Shown here piece after piece: positions 19,499-32,434 of a DNA stretch of 64,000 nucleotides. The DNA comes from Propionibacterium acidifaciens DSM 21887 (GTDB lineage Bacteria > Actinomycetota > Actinomycetes > Propionibacteriales > Propionibacteriaceae). The stretch covers positions 310,001-374,000 of the forward strand of contig NZ_AUFR01000001.1 of the NCBI RefSeq assembly GCF_000426605.1, written 5' to 3'. The notes under the pieces were generated by a model. The model was given only the letters and a program-made list of their open reading frames with translations, did no database searches and had not been told where the DNA came from. The position numbers were made by a program, and so were the translations under genes. The number at the start of each line of letters is the position of its first letter. Position 1 is the stretch's first letter.

Positions 19499-20811
19499 GA
19501 GGGCACCTGCTCCCCGGTGCGCACCGCGATGGCGTTGGCGTGGCCTGGAAGGTTCTCGGCGTGCGCGAAGCGCTGGACGGTCTCGCCGAGATCGGCCAGG
19601 GCCTGCGACGTGTAGTCGACGACGTGCACCGATCTCATGAAGCTGCGCGCGGTCAGCCCGGACGAGTAACGGGCCGCGCCCCCGGTCGGCAGGACGTGCG
19701 TGGATCCCGCCGAGTAGTCGCCCAGCGGCACCGGCACGGAGCCGCCGACGAAGACGGCGCCGGCGTTGCGCACGCGCGCGGCGAGCCCGGCCGCGTCGGC
19801 GGTCTGGACCTCGAGGTGCTCCGGCGCGTAGTCGTCGGTGACGGCCAGGCCCTGCTCCATGTCGTCGACGAGGACGACGCCGGACTGCTCGCCGGTCAGC
19901 GAGACGCGCAGCCGCTCGGCGGTGTCGAGCCGCTCGACCTGGGCCGCGAGCTCCGTCTCGACCCCCCCGAGCAGGTCCGGCGAGTCGGTGACGAGCACGG
20001 CGCCGGCCATCGGGTCGTGCTCGGCCTGGCTGATGAGGTCGGCTGCGACGCACCGCGGATCGGCGGTGCCGTCGGCGAGGACGAGGATCTCCGTGGGGCC
20101 GGCCTCCGCGTCGATGCCGATGAGGCCCCGCAGGTGCCGCTTGGCGGCCACGACGTAGATGTTGCCGGGCCCGGTGACCATGTCGACGCGGCGGCACAGC
20201 TCGGGGACGCCGTAGGCGAACATGGCGATGGCCTGGGCACCGCCCACGGCGTAGACCTCGTCGACGCCGAGAAGGGCGCACACGGCGAGGATGGTCGGGT
20301 GCGGCAGACCGCCGTACTCGGCCTGCGGCGGGGTGGCGACCGCCACCTTCCCGACGCCGGCGACCTGGGCGGGCACGACGTTCATGAGGACGGTGGAGGC
20401 GAGCGGGGCCAGACCGCCGGGCACGTACAGCCCGACGCGGCCGACGGGGACCATGCGGTTGCCGACGACGGCGCCCGGGGCGACCTCGACGCTGCGGTAG
20501 GCCTCCTCGGTCTCGATGGTCTCGGCGACGAGACGGCGCCTGCGGATCGACTCCCCGATGGCGGCGCGCAGCCGGGGGTCGAGGCCGTCGAGCGCGGCGC
20601 GGAGGGCCTCGTCGGGAACCCTCAGGTGCTCGGGGACGACGTGGTCGAACTGCTCGGCGAAGCGCAGCAGGGCCTCCCGTCCCTCGTCCCGGACCGCCCG
20701 GCAGAGGGGTTCGACGGCGGTCAGCGCGCGCTCCACGTCGAACGAACCGCGCGGCAGCACGGCAGTGTAGTCGTCCAACCGCCGCCCGCGCACATCAATG
20801 ATCCGCAGCAT
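19495..20811 (-). CDS. hisD: Histidinol dehydrogenase
   Basis: A 438-residue zinc enzyme performing the last two oxidations of histidine synthesis. Signature stretches include [52 protein letters not shown] and the C-terminal [20 protein letters not shown] 20811 gives [15 protein letters not shown], the usual actinobacterial start. It is the first gene of the hisD-C-B-H-A-GNAT operon; the 87 bases before the divergent DUF554 gene must hold the promoters of both. Confidence 0.97.
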   Translation of the reverse strand: MLRIIDVRGRRLDDYTAVLPRGSFDVERALTAVEPLCRAVRDEGREALLRFAEQFDHVVPEHLRVPDEALRAALDGLDPRLRAAIGESIRRRRLVAETIETEEAYRSVEVAPGAVVGNRMVPVGRVGLYVPGGLAPLASTVLMNVVPAQVAGVGKVAVATPPQAEYGGLPHPTILAVCALLGVDEVYAVGGAQAIAMFAYGVPELCRRVDMVTGPGNIYVVAAKRHLRGLIGIDAEAGPTEILVLADGTADPRCVAADLISQAEHDPMAGAVLVTDSPDLLGGVETELAAQVERLDTAERLRVSLTGEQSGVVLVDDMEQGLAVTDDYAPEHLEVQTADAAGLAARVRNAGAVFVGGSVPVPLGDYSAGSTHVLPTGGAARYSSGLTARSFMRSVHVVDYTSQALADLGETVQRFAHAENLPGHANAIAVRTGEQVPS

Positions 20812-20898
20812 GCCGTCAAGCCTAGCCGCGGAGCCCCGGTACGGTGGCCCCGCGCGCCGCGGGTGAGACCCTCCGCACCGGGATGGTGGAATGGGGCG

Positions 20899-21660
20899 GT
20901 GGTCCCCCAGATCTTCATCGGCGCCGGCACGGTCATCAACGTCTCGTCGATCATCGTCGGCTCGACGATCGGTCTGCTCGTCGGCCAGCACCTCCCGCAG
21001 GACTCCCGCCGGGCCATCACCACCGTGCTGAGCCTCGTCGTCATCGTCATCGGCGCCGAGTCCGGCACGGCCTTCTCCGACGCCGCCCTCGCCGAGGTCG
21101 TCGGCGACTTCGGCATGGTCGTCGTCATGCTCTCCCTCGTCATCGGCACGCTCATCGGACGGGCGCTGCGTCTCGAGGAGCGGCTGGAGTCGCTCGGCCG
21201 GTGGGGCCGGCGCGCGATCGCGCGGATGCGCCGGAAGGATGCCTCCTCGGGTGCCGGGGACGAGCTGGAGGGCTTCGTCACCGCGGTCCTCATCTTCTGC
21301 GTCGGCCCGCTGGGCCTGCTCGGCGCGCTCCAGGACGGCCTGGGCAACGGGCCGAGCCAGCTGTGCATCAACGCCGTCCTCGACGGCTTCACCTCGATCG
21401 CCCTCGCCTCGTCGTACGGAATCTCCGTCATGGGCTCGGCCGCCGTGCAGCTCGTATACCTGGGCACGGTCACGCTCATCGGCCACCTGGTCGGCGGCAT
21501 GCTGCCCGGCGCCGAGCTCGCCGCCCTCGACTCGGCCGGAGGGATCATCCTCCTGTCCTTGGGCCTCACGATGACCGGGATCAGGAAGCTGCCGGTCGTC
21601 GACGTACTGCCCGCGCTCGTCCTGGCACCTGCCGCCGTGTGGCTCGTCTCGCTGCTGTGA
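20899..21660 (+). CDS. DUF554 integral membrane protein
   Basis: A 253-residue hydrophobic protein with about seven membrane segments. It begins [22 protein letters not shown] and carries the family block [17 protein letters not shown] with the later [11 protein letters not shown] and [23 protein letters not shown]554 (YdfK-like) proteins are of unknown function, possibly transporters. The start is a GTG at 20899-20901; no ATG lies in frame nearby. It is transcribed away from hisD and ends opposite the next gene. Confidence 0.85.
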   Translation: MVPQIFIGAGTVINVSSIIVGSTIGLLVGQHLPQDSRRAITTVLSLVVIVIGAESGTAFSDAALAEVVGDFGMVVVMLSLVIGTLIGRALRLEERLESLGRWGRRAIARMRRKDASSGAGDELEGFVTAVLIFCVGPLGLLGALQDGLGNGPSQLCINAVLDGFTSIALASSYGISVMGSAAVQLVYLGTVTLIGHLVGGMLPGAELAALDSAGGIILLSLGLTMTGIRKLPVVDVLPALVLAPAAVWLVSLL

Positions 21661-21708
21661 GCCCTCCACCGCGGGCGCGCGCCGCGGGCCCGTCCGCGCC
21701 GGCGCGCA

Positions 21709-22503
21709 TCAGCCGCTGCCGGCCCCCGTGCCGCCCCGGTCACCGCCGATCCTCGTCCAGCGCGAGAAGCGCAGCAGCCGCTGCCCGCTGCCGGTGCGGC
21801 CCTCCTCGGACCAGCGCGGCAGCTGTTCCTGCTCCGTCCCGTCGGCCGGCTCCTCGTCGGCGGCGAGGCGCTCGCGCACGCGCGGGTCGTCGGTGTCGTG
21901 GGTGAGAGAGCTGTAGACGAGCACCGGGACGACGGCGGCGAAGGGCCAGACGACCCAGGCCGTCGGGGTCGTGAGGGCCAAGTCGCGCATGACGGTCTCG
22001 CCCGCCGCCGCGCCGGCCAGGCGCTCGTCGAAGTCGTGCGGACCGATGACGGACGCGAAGCTCACGGCGACGAGCGCGCACAGGCCGGCGCCGAGGACGG
22101 CGAAGAGGACGACCGGCCAGCCCGCCCCCTTGAACCACTGCCAGGCGCAGATGCCCAGGACGAGGCCGGCGACGAGTCCGATCATGATGAAGGCGGCGTC
22201 GGGGCCGAAGTTCTGCACAGCCGCCGTGTTCGTCGTCGTGACGGTGCCGTCGGAGGTGACGGTGACCGACTGCAGCGGCGCCACCAGGTACCACACGAGG
22301 CCGGCCAACAGGCCGACGACGACGATGAGCCCCGCGTAGAGCGCGGTGCGGAGCCAGTCGCGGCGACTGATGTGCGGGCGCCACAGGCTCACGCGGTGGA
22401 GCCCTGGCGTCGGATCGTCGACGGCCTGCTGCGGCCCGGTCGTCTCGATGGACGCGACGACGGCGGGCATGACGCCGCCCTGCGCGGGCTGCTGCTCGGT
22501 CAC
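21709..22503 (-). CDS. Four-helix membrane protein of unknown function
   Basis: About 264 residues with a polar N-terminus, four membrane segments (around TALYAGLIVVVGLLAGLVWY, the AAFIMIGLVAGLVLGICAW region, VVLFAVLGAGLCALVAVSF and WVVWPFAAVVPVLVY) and a charged C-terminal tail of 60 residues. The loop after helix 1 is rich in Thr and Val (SVTVTSDGTVTTTNTA). I recognise the general shape of actinobacterial DUF2567-like proteins but cannot confirm a family. The GTG at 22503 is preferred because GGAGGGG lies upstream of it. It follows dnaE on the same strand after 57 bases. Confidence 0.7.
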   Translation of the reverse strand: MTEQQPAQGGVMPAVVASIETTGPQQAVDDPTPGLHRVSLWRPHISRRDWLRTALYAGLIVVVGLLAGLVWYLVAPLQSVTVTSDGTVTTTNTAAVQNFGPDAAFIMIGLVAGLVLGICAWQWFKGAGWPVVLFAVLGAGLCALVAVSFASVIGPHDFDERLAGAAAGETVMRDLALTTPTAWVVWPFAAVVPVLVYSSLTHDTDDPRVRERLAADEEPADGTEQEQLPRWSEEGRTGSGQRLLRFSRWTRIGGDRGGTGAGSG

Positions 22504-22560
22504 GACGCGCCCCCTCCTCACTGCTCGGTGGACGGTCCCCAGGGTATCGGCCCCGGCCGG

Positions 22561-26127
<3,567 letters not shown>

Positions 26128-26347
26128 GTCGCTCCCCTCAGCGCGGCCGGTCACGGCGGTCCGCTTCAGGCTACTCGGGTCCGGCGCACGGGCACGAGCG
26201 ACGGCGCCCGCGAGCCCGTGATCCAGCCTCGAACGCTCCGGCGCCGGGCCGTCTCCGTCACGCCCCTGGTTCCGCGCTGCCGCGATGCACCGGTCCGCCC
26301 GCCGGACGGCGGCCCGGAGCCCGGCTCGACACCTCGACACTTGATAG

Positions 26348-26376
26348 TTGAGTCAGATGGGCTCAATATTGAGTCA
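26348..26376. promoter_or_regulatory. Operator-like repeats upstream of the HdeD-like gene
   Basis: Two copies of TTGAGTCA (26348-26355 and 26369-26376) are spaced 21 bases start to start, two helical turns. A perfect 12-base palindrome CTCAATATTGAG (26362-26373) overlaps the second. It lies 24 bases before the start codon in an AT-rich patch unlike its surroundings, so it is likely a repressor or activator site. The binding protein is not known. Confidence 0.5.
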
Positions 26377-26399
26377 TCGCTTCTCACTCAGGAGTTCCC

Positions 26400-27041
26400 A
26401 TGAGCACCACCGGAATGCGCGTCCCGGGACGGAGCGAGGGCCGTCCTCCGTACCCCCGGCCCGCCGAGCGTGGCTGGCGCATCTGCCTGGGCACCGGCGT
26501 CACCGCTGCGGCGGCCGGTCTCGCCTGCATGATCTGGCCCGGCCACTCGATCGATGCGCTCGTGCGTCTCATCGCTCTCGCCCTGCTCGTCCAGGCCATC
26601 GGCTCGATCGTCACCGGCCACCGCTCGCGCGGCCTCGCCGGCTCGGGCACGATGATCCTGTCCGGGGTCCTCCTGGGGCTGGTCGCCGCATTCATGGCCT
26701 GGCACCCGGGCCTGACCGGCGAGCTCATCATCGTCGCCGTGGGCGGCGCGATCCTCGTGGCCGGCCTCACGGCGGCCTGGCTCGGCACCGTCCTGCGCGG
26801 CTGGCTGGGCAGCACCCGCTGGCTCCAGATCGGCGGCCTCGTCGGCGCCGTCATCGGTCTCGTCTTCCTCGTGCACCCGCACTTCGGCGCCGCCGCCATG
26901 GGCGTCCTCATCGGCGTCGTCATGGTTCTGTTCGGCGCCGGACTCATCGCGCTGGCGCTGCGGCTGCGCCGCTGGCGCACCGGCCCCCCGGCGGCGCAGG
27001 ACCCGACCGAGGTCGTCATCGAGGGCGACGTCGAGGAGTGA
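26400..27041 (+). CDS. HdeD/DUF308 family membrane protein
   Basis: A 213-residue protein with six predicted membrane segments arranged as three hairpins, beginning RGWRICLGTGVTAAAAGLACM and ending FGAGLIALALRLRRWR. The repeated G-x-x-L-x-G-hydrophobic pattern and the WPG / WHPG / VHPH turns after the helices are typical of DUF308 (HdeD) proteins, some of which are linked to acid stress. AGGAG lies seven bases before the ATG. It is followed after about 130 bases by the CorA gene on the same strand. Confidence 0.75.
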   Translation: MSTTGMRVPGRSEGRPPYPRPAERGWRICLGTGVTAAAAGLACMIWPGHSIDALVRLIALALLVQAIGSIVTGHRSRGLAGSGTMILSGVLLGLVAAFMAWHPGLTGELIIVAVGGAILVAGLTAAWLGTVLRGWLGSTRWLQIGGLVGAVIGLVFLVHPHFGAAAMGVLIGVVMVLFGAGLIALALRLRRWRTGPPAAQDPTEVVIEGDVEE

Positions 27042-27169
27042 ACGGGCCGGCCGGCGCCCAGCCCGGCGCGACGGGGCCCGGGGGGCGGACCGGCAGTAGT
27101 GTGGTGCGGATCCGCAGACCGTCCGAGCCGGTGCGCCGACGCCGGCTCCCGATGAGGGAGCAGCCCGTG

Positions 27170-28225
27170 ATGAATGACCAGCGCGCCAGGGACGGCCAGC
27201 GCCGCCGGGGACAGCCGGAACCGGTCGGGCTCCCCACGACCGACGGAGCGGTCTCGGTGCGGCTGTACGACGCGGGCGAGCAGGTGCACCCCGAGGGCGT
27301 CAGCGGACTGAACGGCGTCCTGCCCTATCTCGATCAGCACCCCGAGCACATGGCGCTCGTCGCGTACACGGACCCCGGCCAGCGTCAGATCCGCGAGCTC
27401 GGCGCGGCGCTCGGACTGCACCCGCTGCTCGTCGAGGACCTCCTCAAGGGCCATCAGCGCCCCAAGCTGGAGCGCTACGAGGACACCCTGTTCATGGTCG
27501 TCGAGCCGACCTTCTACCTGGACGACATCGAGGACGTCGACGTCGCCGAGGTGCACGTGCTCAAGCGCGAGAACATGATCGTCATGCTCGTCCGCCCCAC
27601 CCCGCACGGCATGGTCTGGGCCGGCCCCACCCTGGACTACCGTCCCCAGTTCCTGTCGCTCGGCACCGAGGCGCTGCTCTACGGCATCCTCGACAGCGTC
27701 GTCGACACGGCCTTCCCCGTCGTGCGCGGCGTCCAGACAGATCTGGGCCAGATCGAGCGCCAGGTGTTCAGCGGCGACACCGCGGCGCCCGAGCGCATCT
27801 ACCGGCTGGGCCGCGAGACGATGGACCTGCAGCAGGCCGTCGCCCCGATGTCCGACATCGTCGAGGCCCTGCGCGCCGGTTTCGACAGGCACGAGGTGGC
27901 CCACGAGCTGCGCGCCCACCTCGGCGACGTCGCCGACCACACCCGGCGGGTGGGGCTCCAGATCGACCAGGTCCGCGAGCTGCTCACGCAGATCCTCACG
28001 GTCAACGCCACGCTCACGGACCAGCGGCGCAACGACAACATGAAGACCGTCTCCTCGTGGGGCGCCATTCTCCTGTTCCCGACGCTCATCGGGTCGATCT
28101 ACGGGATGAACTTCGAGGCGATGCCCGAGCTGCACTGGCGCTACGGCTATCCGATGGCCCTCGGCCTCATGGTCGTCTCGGCCGTGGTGCTCTACATCGT
28201 CTTCAAGCGGCGCGACTGGCTGTGA
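27170..28225 (+). CDS. CorA-family magnesium/divalent metal channel
   Basis: About 351 residues. A long cytoplasmic alpha/beta and helical domain precedes two C-terminal membrane helices, and the selectivity motif GMN is present (GSIYGMNFEAMPELHW). The extracellular loop after GMN contains MPEL as in CorA. The start is either GTG 27167 or ATG 27170; GGGAG at 27156-27160 fits both. The N-terminal 30 residues are polar and not conserved. No regulatory RNA was recognised upstream. It converges on the TetR gene with a 35-base gap. Confidence 0.93.
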   Translation: MNDQRARDGQRRRGQPEPVGLPTTDGAVSVRLYDAGEQVHPEGVSGLNGVLPYLDQHPEHMALVAYTDPGQRQIRELGAALGLHPLLVEDLLKGHQRPKLERYEDTLFMVVEPTFYLDDIEDVDVAEVHVLKRENMIVMLVRPTPHGMVWAGPTLDYRPQFLSLGTEALLYGILDSVVDTAFPVVRGVQTDLGQIERQVFSGDTAAPERIYRLGRETMDLQQAVAPMSDIVEALRAGFDRHEVAHELRAHLGDVADHTRRVGLQIDQVRELLTQILTVNATLTDQRRNDNMKTVSSWGAILLFPTLIGSIYGMNFEAMPELHWRYGYPMALGLMVVSAVVLYIVFKRRDWL

Positions 28226-28260
28226 GCCCGCACGGACGGCTGGGCGCCGGTCGCCGGTCG

Positions 28261-28854
28261 TCATGCCCGGTCGAGCAGCTCCCCGAGTTCCGCGGCGAGG
28301 GCGGCGGGGTCGTGGTCGTCGATGAGCGACATCTGGAGGATCTGCGCGTAGATGAGGCTGACCATCACGTGGGCCCGTGCGGGCGCCCTCCGCTCGGCGG
28401 CGCGCCGGTCCGCGCCCTGCGCGGCCAGCCAGGCCGCGCAGTACTCACCCAGGGCGTCACGCGCCTGCTCGTACACGTCGTTCGCTGCATCCCTCACCTC
28501 CCGGTTCGACACCGCCTCGCCCCACACCTGGACGAGGAGCCCGGTGGGGATGTCGGCTGATGCGATGCGCGCCGCGATGAGACCGATGAGCTCGCTCGGC
28601 CGGGGCGGCGGCTCCGTCGAGGCCGCCGCCTCGACCTCGGCGAACAGCTCGCTGAAGGTCGTCCGGGCGACGTACGCGATGATCTCGTTCTTGCCCTTGA
28701 AGTGGTTGTAGATCGTGCCGGCGGAGAGCCCCGAGGCCTCGATGATGTTGGACATGGAGGTCAGGTGAATTCCGCGGAAGGAGAATTGGTCGATGGCGGC
28801 CCGGGCGATCCGGTCGCGCCGCGCCTGCATGTACTCACTGCTGACCCTCACCAC
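28261..28854 (-). CDS. TetR-family transcriptional regulator
   Basis: About 197 residues. The N-terminal helix-turn-helix is clear: RIARAAIDQFSFRGIHLTSM followed by IIEASGLSAGTIYNHFKGKNEI. The C-terminal ligand domain is variable and gives no ligand. The GTG at 28852-28854 is preferred because GGAGTGAGG precedes it; an in-frame ATG at 28884 is the alternative. It lies downstream of and parallel to the ABC-2-like membrane gene, whose promoter carries a 16-base palindrome of TetR-operator type, so this protein probably represses that gene (inference). Confidence 0.88.
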   Translation of the reverse strand: MVRVSSEYMQARRDRIARAAIDQFSFRGIHLTSMSNIIEASGLSAGTIYNHFKGKNEIIAYVARTTFSELFAEVEAAASTEPPPRPSELIGLIAARIASADIPTGLLVQVWGEAVSNREVRDAANDVYEQARDALGEYCAAWLAAQGADRRAAERRAPARAHVMVSLIYAQILQMSLIDDHDPAALAAELGELLDRA

Positions 28855-28887
28855 GACAATCCTCACTCCAAGGAGACGAACCATTGA

Positions 28888-28970
28888 GGCTTGTTCACAA
28901 CCTCAATGAACAAGGCTATGGCTAGGGGTTTCGTCTCTTGTTGGGCCTCCTGTGAACAAGCCTTGTTTCA
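28888..28970. promoter_or_regulatory. Repeated TGAACAAG half-sites upstream of the TetR gene
   Basis: GGCTTGTTCA (28888-28897) and TGAACAAGGC (28907-28916) form an inverted repeat with one mismatch. A nested TTGAGG/CCTCAA pair flanks the first arm. A third TGAACAAG (28953-28960) is followed by an imperfect inverted copy ending at 28970. They lie just before the TetR start and may be autoregulatory sites or remnants of a mobile element end. Confidence 0.4.
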
Positions 28971-29159
28971 AAGTACCAGAGCGGGGCGGCGGCGCATGCC
29001 GTACCCTGTGCCTCGGGACGATCCACCGAACAGCTCCCCCGATGACGTACCGGCAAAGACGGGATGGCTCTCGACCAGCCGGGCCCCTTTGACGCGCTCC
29101 CGTCGTGACTCTCGACTCCCCGGCATCACCCATCGAGAGAACTGCCGACTCCACCGGCC

Positions 29160-29197
29160 CCGGGTCGGGGCGAGGAGCACCGCTCGCCCCGACCCGG
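29160..29197. terminator. Hairpin after the ABC-2-like gene
   Basis: A perfect 14-base stem (29160-29173 with 29184-29197, core GGGTCGGGGCGA) closes a 10-base loop. It starts 27 bases beyond the stop codon of the gene ending at 29224, as expected for a factor-independent terminator without a T tract. Confidence 0.7.
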
Positions 29198-29223
29198 CCG
29201 AACCGTCGGCCCCGCCTTCGGAC

Positions 29224-30324
29224 TCAGACGTCCTCGCGCGCCCGCACGCTTGAGCGGCGCCCGAAGATCAGCAGCGTGGCGTCCACGAGGACCCATGCGC
29301 ACAGCACGCACCACTGGCCCGCCGTGCTGGCATCGGGGAAGTAGCTGAGGACGCGGACCAATGTCGTCGTCGAGCCGGGGATGAGGCACTGTCCGATGTA
29401 TCCCAGACCTGCGGGCAGGAACTTGTAAGGGATGGCGAACGCGGCCCAGGGCATCGCGGCGAACAATGTGATCCCGGCCGCGATTCCTATGCCCACTCCT
29501 CCGAAGGCGGAGTGCAGGCCAGCGAACAGACCACTCGTCGCCATAAGGGACAGGCCCAGGGCCAGCCAGAGGATGCCGAACGATCCCGGGTACACCGTGA
29601 GCCAGGTGTCCAGGATCAGGGTGAGCAGCAGACCCCCGCCGACCCCGAGCCCGAGCACTGCGGCGGCCTTGCGCCACACGCCCTTGACCAGATAAGCGAT
29701 CGTGAGTCCGGCGAGCAGAGCGCCGACAGTGAGCGGAATACCGGCAGCGGTGGCGCCGGCCCCGCTCGCATCATCCTCGGAGTAGGGCACCAGATCGGTC
29801 ACCGTCACCTGAGGAAGCGCCTCTGGCAGCTGTCCCGCCACAACCGCCGGATCGACTCCGTGACCGGCGGCAGAACCGATCCCGTCGCGGATCCCCGCGT
29901 AGATCTGCGTGTCGAGCATGGTCTGCACCCGCGAGGCCACCTCGGTCATGACGGCGGCAGGCACCTGACCATTGGCCGAGGCCGTCAGCACCTCGGGCGC
30001 CCCGTTGACGAGCACCACGGCTCCGATGAAGTTACGCTCCCGCACGCCTCTGACGGCAGCGTCGCGGTCATCGACCCTCTCCAGGTCGGCGACCCCGCCC
30101 AGGTTCCCACCGGCACCGGACATGAACTGGTCGACCAGGTCGCCGTCCCCGGTCACCGCTATCGTCTGGCCCGACATCTCGGCCCGTGAACTCGGCCACG
30201 CGAAGGTGAGGATCAGCAGGGACAGTGCGACCGACACGAGCACCACGACCCATGTCACCCTTCCCCAGCTACTCACGACATGCGCTGCCGTCCGTTCTTG
30301 ACCAGCCATCGTGTGATCAGTCAT
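29224..30324 (-). CDS. ABC-2 / YhgE-Pip-like membrane protein
   Basis: A 366-residue protein with one N-terminal membrane helix (VTWVVVLVSVALSLLILTFAW), an external domain of about 150 residues, then five or six membrane segments in the C-terminal half. This is the layout of ABC-2-type permeases and YhgE/Pip proteins. The external part contains the AVVLVNGAPEVLTASANGQVP pattern often seen in these proteins. No ATPase gene is adjacent. Strong ribosome-binding sequence GGAGGAG precedes the ATG, and a perfect palindrome lies 14 bases upstream. The pairing with a TetR regulator suggests efflux or stress export; the substrate is unknown, and a link to the nearby polyketide genes is only a possibility. 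Confidence 0.7.
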   Translation of the reverse strand: MTDHTMAGQERTAAHVVSSWGRVTWVVVLVSVALSLLILTFAWPSSRAEMSGQTIAVTGDGDLVDQFMSGAGGNLGGVADLERVDDRDAAVRGVRERNFIGAVVLVNGAPEVLTASANGQVPAAVMTEVASRVQTMLDTQIYAGIRDGIGSAAGHGVDPAVVAGQLPEALPQVTVTDLVPYSEDDASGAGATAAGIPLTVGALLAGLTIAYLVKGVWRKAAAVLGLGVGGGLLLTLILDTWLTVYPGSFGILWLALGLSLMATSGLFAGLHSAFGGVGIGIAAGITLFAAMPWAAFAIPYKFLPAGLGYIGQCLIPGSTTTLVRVLSYFPDASTAGQWCVLCAWVLVDATLLIFGRRSSVRAREDV

Positions 30325-30337
30325 CTCTCCTCCTTGA

Positions 30338-30353
30338 ATGAATGATCATTCAT
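30338..30353. promoter_or_regulatory. TetR-type operator
   Basis: ATGAATGATCATTCAT is a perfect 16-base palindrome 14 bases upstream of the membrane-protein ATG, where it would overlap the transcription start or early leader. TGAATGATCATTCA-like palindromes are typical TetR-family operators. Confidence 0.7.
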
Positions 30354-30794
30354 CATACTCCTCGAACCCTATCCTGGCAACCAGTCACCAGGAACACAAC
30401 TGATACTGTCGTCCGCCAGGAGCAGTGTCACATCGCCTCGACCCTCAAACCCTGACTGCTCGCCAACAAGTCAGACTGAGCGGTGTCCATGGACAGCACC
30501 TGTCGGCAGGTAGCGCGAGAACCGGGGCTCCGAGGACCCGACGAAGATGCCGTCAAGATTTGAACCAGATCGCATGGTCAGGGCACTGATTGCAACTACT
30601 GCCCTCGTTCGGATTGTCACAGGTTCAGTTCGAGGTCATGGAGGAGCCGAGGCATGTCCCAGAGAGTTTTGATCCAGATGTCGTTGACCGTACAACGCAT
30701 CTGACTTGAACATCAGGCGCTGGAAGAATTCATGCGTCGCCAGCCCGGCTCATAGCGCCGTCCCCATGACATTACGACTGTCAAGAAACACACT
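30354..30794. other. Gene-free stretch before the IS630 element
   Basis: About 440 bases without a convincing gene on either strand. A 27-codon minus-strand frame ending at 30642 (MRCTVNDIWIKTLWDMPRLL...) looks protein-like but has no ribosome-binding site and may be a decayed gene end. Confidence 0.5.
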
Positions 30795-31924
30795 ATGGCT
30801 GACATGAAACGAAACCGTATTTTTCGTGGATTTCCTGTGCTGTTTCGGATATGATTGGGACATGCAGGTTGAGGTCACCTTGGAAGAAACCGCCGTCCTG
30901 ATCAGGTGGAAGAAGCGTTCCGACAATCATGTGCTGGTGCGGATGAAGGCAGAAGCGATTCTGTACGCCTCCCGTGGCGTCGACGTGGGCATCATCGCTG
31001 AAATGGTCGAGCGGACGGAGAGGACCGTGCAGGAATGGCTGGCCGAGTGGCGGGCCACCAGGATGTGCTCGGTCCTGACCGGCCATGCGGGGAACCAGAA
31101 CGCGGCGAAACTCACCCGCACCCAGAAGGAAGAACTCAAGGCCATCCTGGCCCAGCCGCCCTCCCGGTCCGGTGTTCGCGCCGAGTTCTGGGACGTCCCG
31201 GCGATGCGTGAGGTCGTGAAGATCATGTTCGACGTGGAATACCAGGCGGATTCTTCGTACCAGCTGCTCCTGCGCTTCTGCGGGCTGAGCTTCAAACTGC
31301 CCGACCCGTTCGACGAGCACCGCAACGAGAAAGCCATCACCAGACGCATGATCGAGGTGAAGACCCAAGTCAAAAGCTTGTTGGACCAAGGCTGGGAGGT
31401 CTACACGGCAGACGAGGTCCGCTTGGAGCACGAGGCCGAGACCCGCCGCATGCAGCCCCCGAAAGGACAACGCACCAAACTGTCCGTGGACCGGCAGAAG
31501 ACGTCCCAGTCCTTCTTCGGCGCCCTCTCGCCGACCAGCAAAAAAGTCAAATTGTACCCGATCGAGGTGAACCAGAACACCGAGCAGACGATCCTCGCGC
31601 TGGAACGACTCCAACGAGAAACCGAGGCAGAGAAGATAGCGGTCGTCTTGGACAACACCCGCTTCCACCACGCGAAAGAGTTGACCACCCTCTACGAGCC
31701 GGGTCAACTGCTAGAGCGCATCACCCCTGTTTTCCTGCCGTCGTACGCGCCCGACCAAAACCCAGTCGAGCACGTCTGGAACGCGGCCAAGAACAACATC
31801 GCGAACATTCAGCGCGAGATCCCCGAAGAAACCTTCGGCGCGTTCGCCTCCCACGCCACCGGCCGTGCCCTCGACCACCTCCCACCCCGCGAAACCGAAA
31901 ACGAATTCGTTTCATGACAGCCAT
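30795..31924 (+). mobile_element. IS630-family insertion sequence, complete
   Basis: The transposase gene is enclosed by 19-base terminal inverted repeats: ATGGCTGACATGAAACGAA (30795-30813) and its inverted copy at 31906-31924, with one mismatch. The left end is preceded by T, giving the TA dinucleotide that IS630 elements target; the right flank reads TG, so the target duplication is not intact. Length (about 1.13 kb) fits the family. It lies between the ABC-2-like gene and the end of the polyketide operon. Confidence 0.85.
30862..31917 (+). CDS. IS630-family transposase
   Basis: A 351-residue DDE transposase. An N-terminal helix-turn-helix (ILYASRGVDVGIIAEMVERT then TVQEWLAEW) is followed by the catalytic domain with the three acidic residues in TADEVRLEHEAE, VVLDNTRFHHAKEL and PSYAPDQNPVEHVWN. 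All three are present, so the enzyme may be active. The ATG at 30862 is preferred over 30826, since the protein then starts MQVEVTLEETAVLIRWKK. The stop codon lies inside the right terminal repeat. Confidence 0.93.
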   Translation: MQVEVTLEETAVLIRWKKRSDNHVLVRMKAEAILYASRGVDVGIIAEMVERTERTVQEWLAEWRATRMCSVLTGHAGNQNAAKLTRTQKEELKAILAQPPSRSGVRAEFWDVPAMREVVKIMFDVEYQADSSYQLLLRFCGLSFKLPDPFDEHRNEKAITRRMIEVKTQVKSLLDQGWEVYTADEVRLEHEAETRRMQPPKGQRTKLSVDRQKTSQSFFGALSPTSKKVKLYPIEVNQNTEQTILALERLQRETEAEKIAVVLDNTRFHHAKELTTLYEPGQLLERITPVFLPSYAPDQNPVEHVWNAAKNNIANIQREIPEETFGAFASHATGRALDHLPPRETENEFVS

Positions 31925-32434
31925 GCTCCCGATGATCAGCACGCAGCAGCGGAACCTTCAGGTCGTTCAGCGCGAATCGCCAGGAGTCCCTGCGAAGGAC
32001 CCGAGCAGTCTTCGGTTGAACCTCTTCCATGTCCCGTGGCTCGATGGCTGCTGCGCAGAGTGCACCTGTGAGGTCTTCACATCGAGCCTCGTTCCCCTAG
32101 TCACCAAGGCCGTAGTCTGCCAGCCCGAGGGATCACGACACTCTCGGTCTGAGTCTGCACCCAGTGAAGAAAAAGATGCTTGAGCAAGCCCAGATGACAC
32201 TGGCTGGAGAACATGGCCAGGAGCCACAGAGATGAAATTCCGCATAGATTATGCAGAATAACGCCAACATGCCCAGCGCTCCTCCCTGAGTCGCGAGACG
32301 TACCCAAGACGGTCCTGAGACCGGATCGCGCCCTTCCTCACCAGCCCTGTCGACCCGCTTCTCCGGAAAAGTCGGGACTGCAGGAACAGAGCTTCGAGGA
32401 CAGAGACCGGATGAGCAGTCGAGCGCTGTCGTTC
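31925..32434. other. Gene-free stretch between the IS element and the polyketide operon
   Basis: About 510 bases of mixed composition. Short frames exist on both strands but none has a family pattern or a ribosome-binding site. A minus-strand frame around 32140-32290 is hydrophobic (GMLALFCIIYAEFHLCG) and could be a gene remnant; nothing more can be said. Confidence 0.5.
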
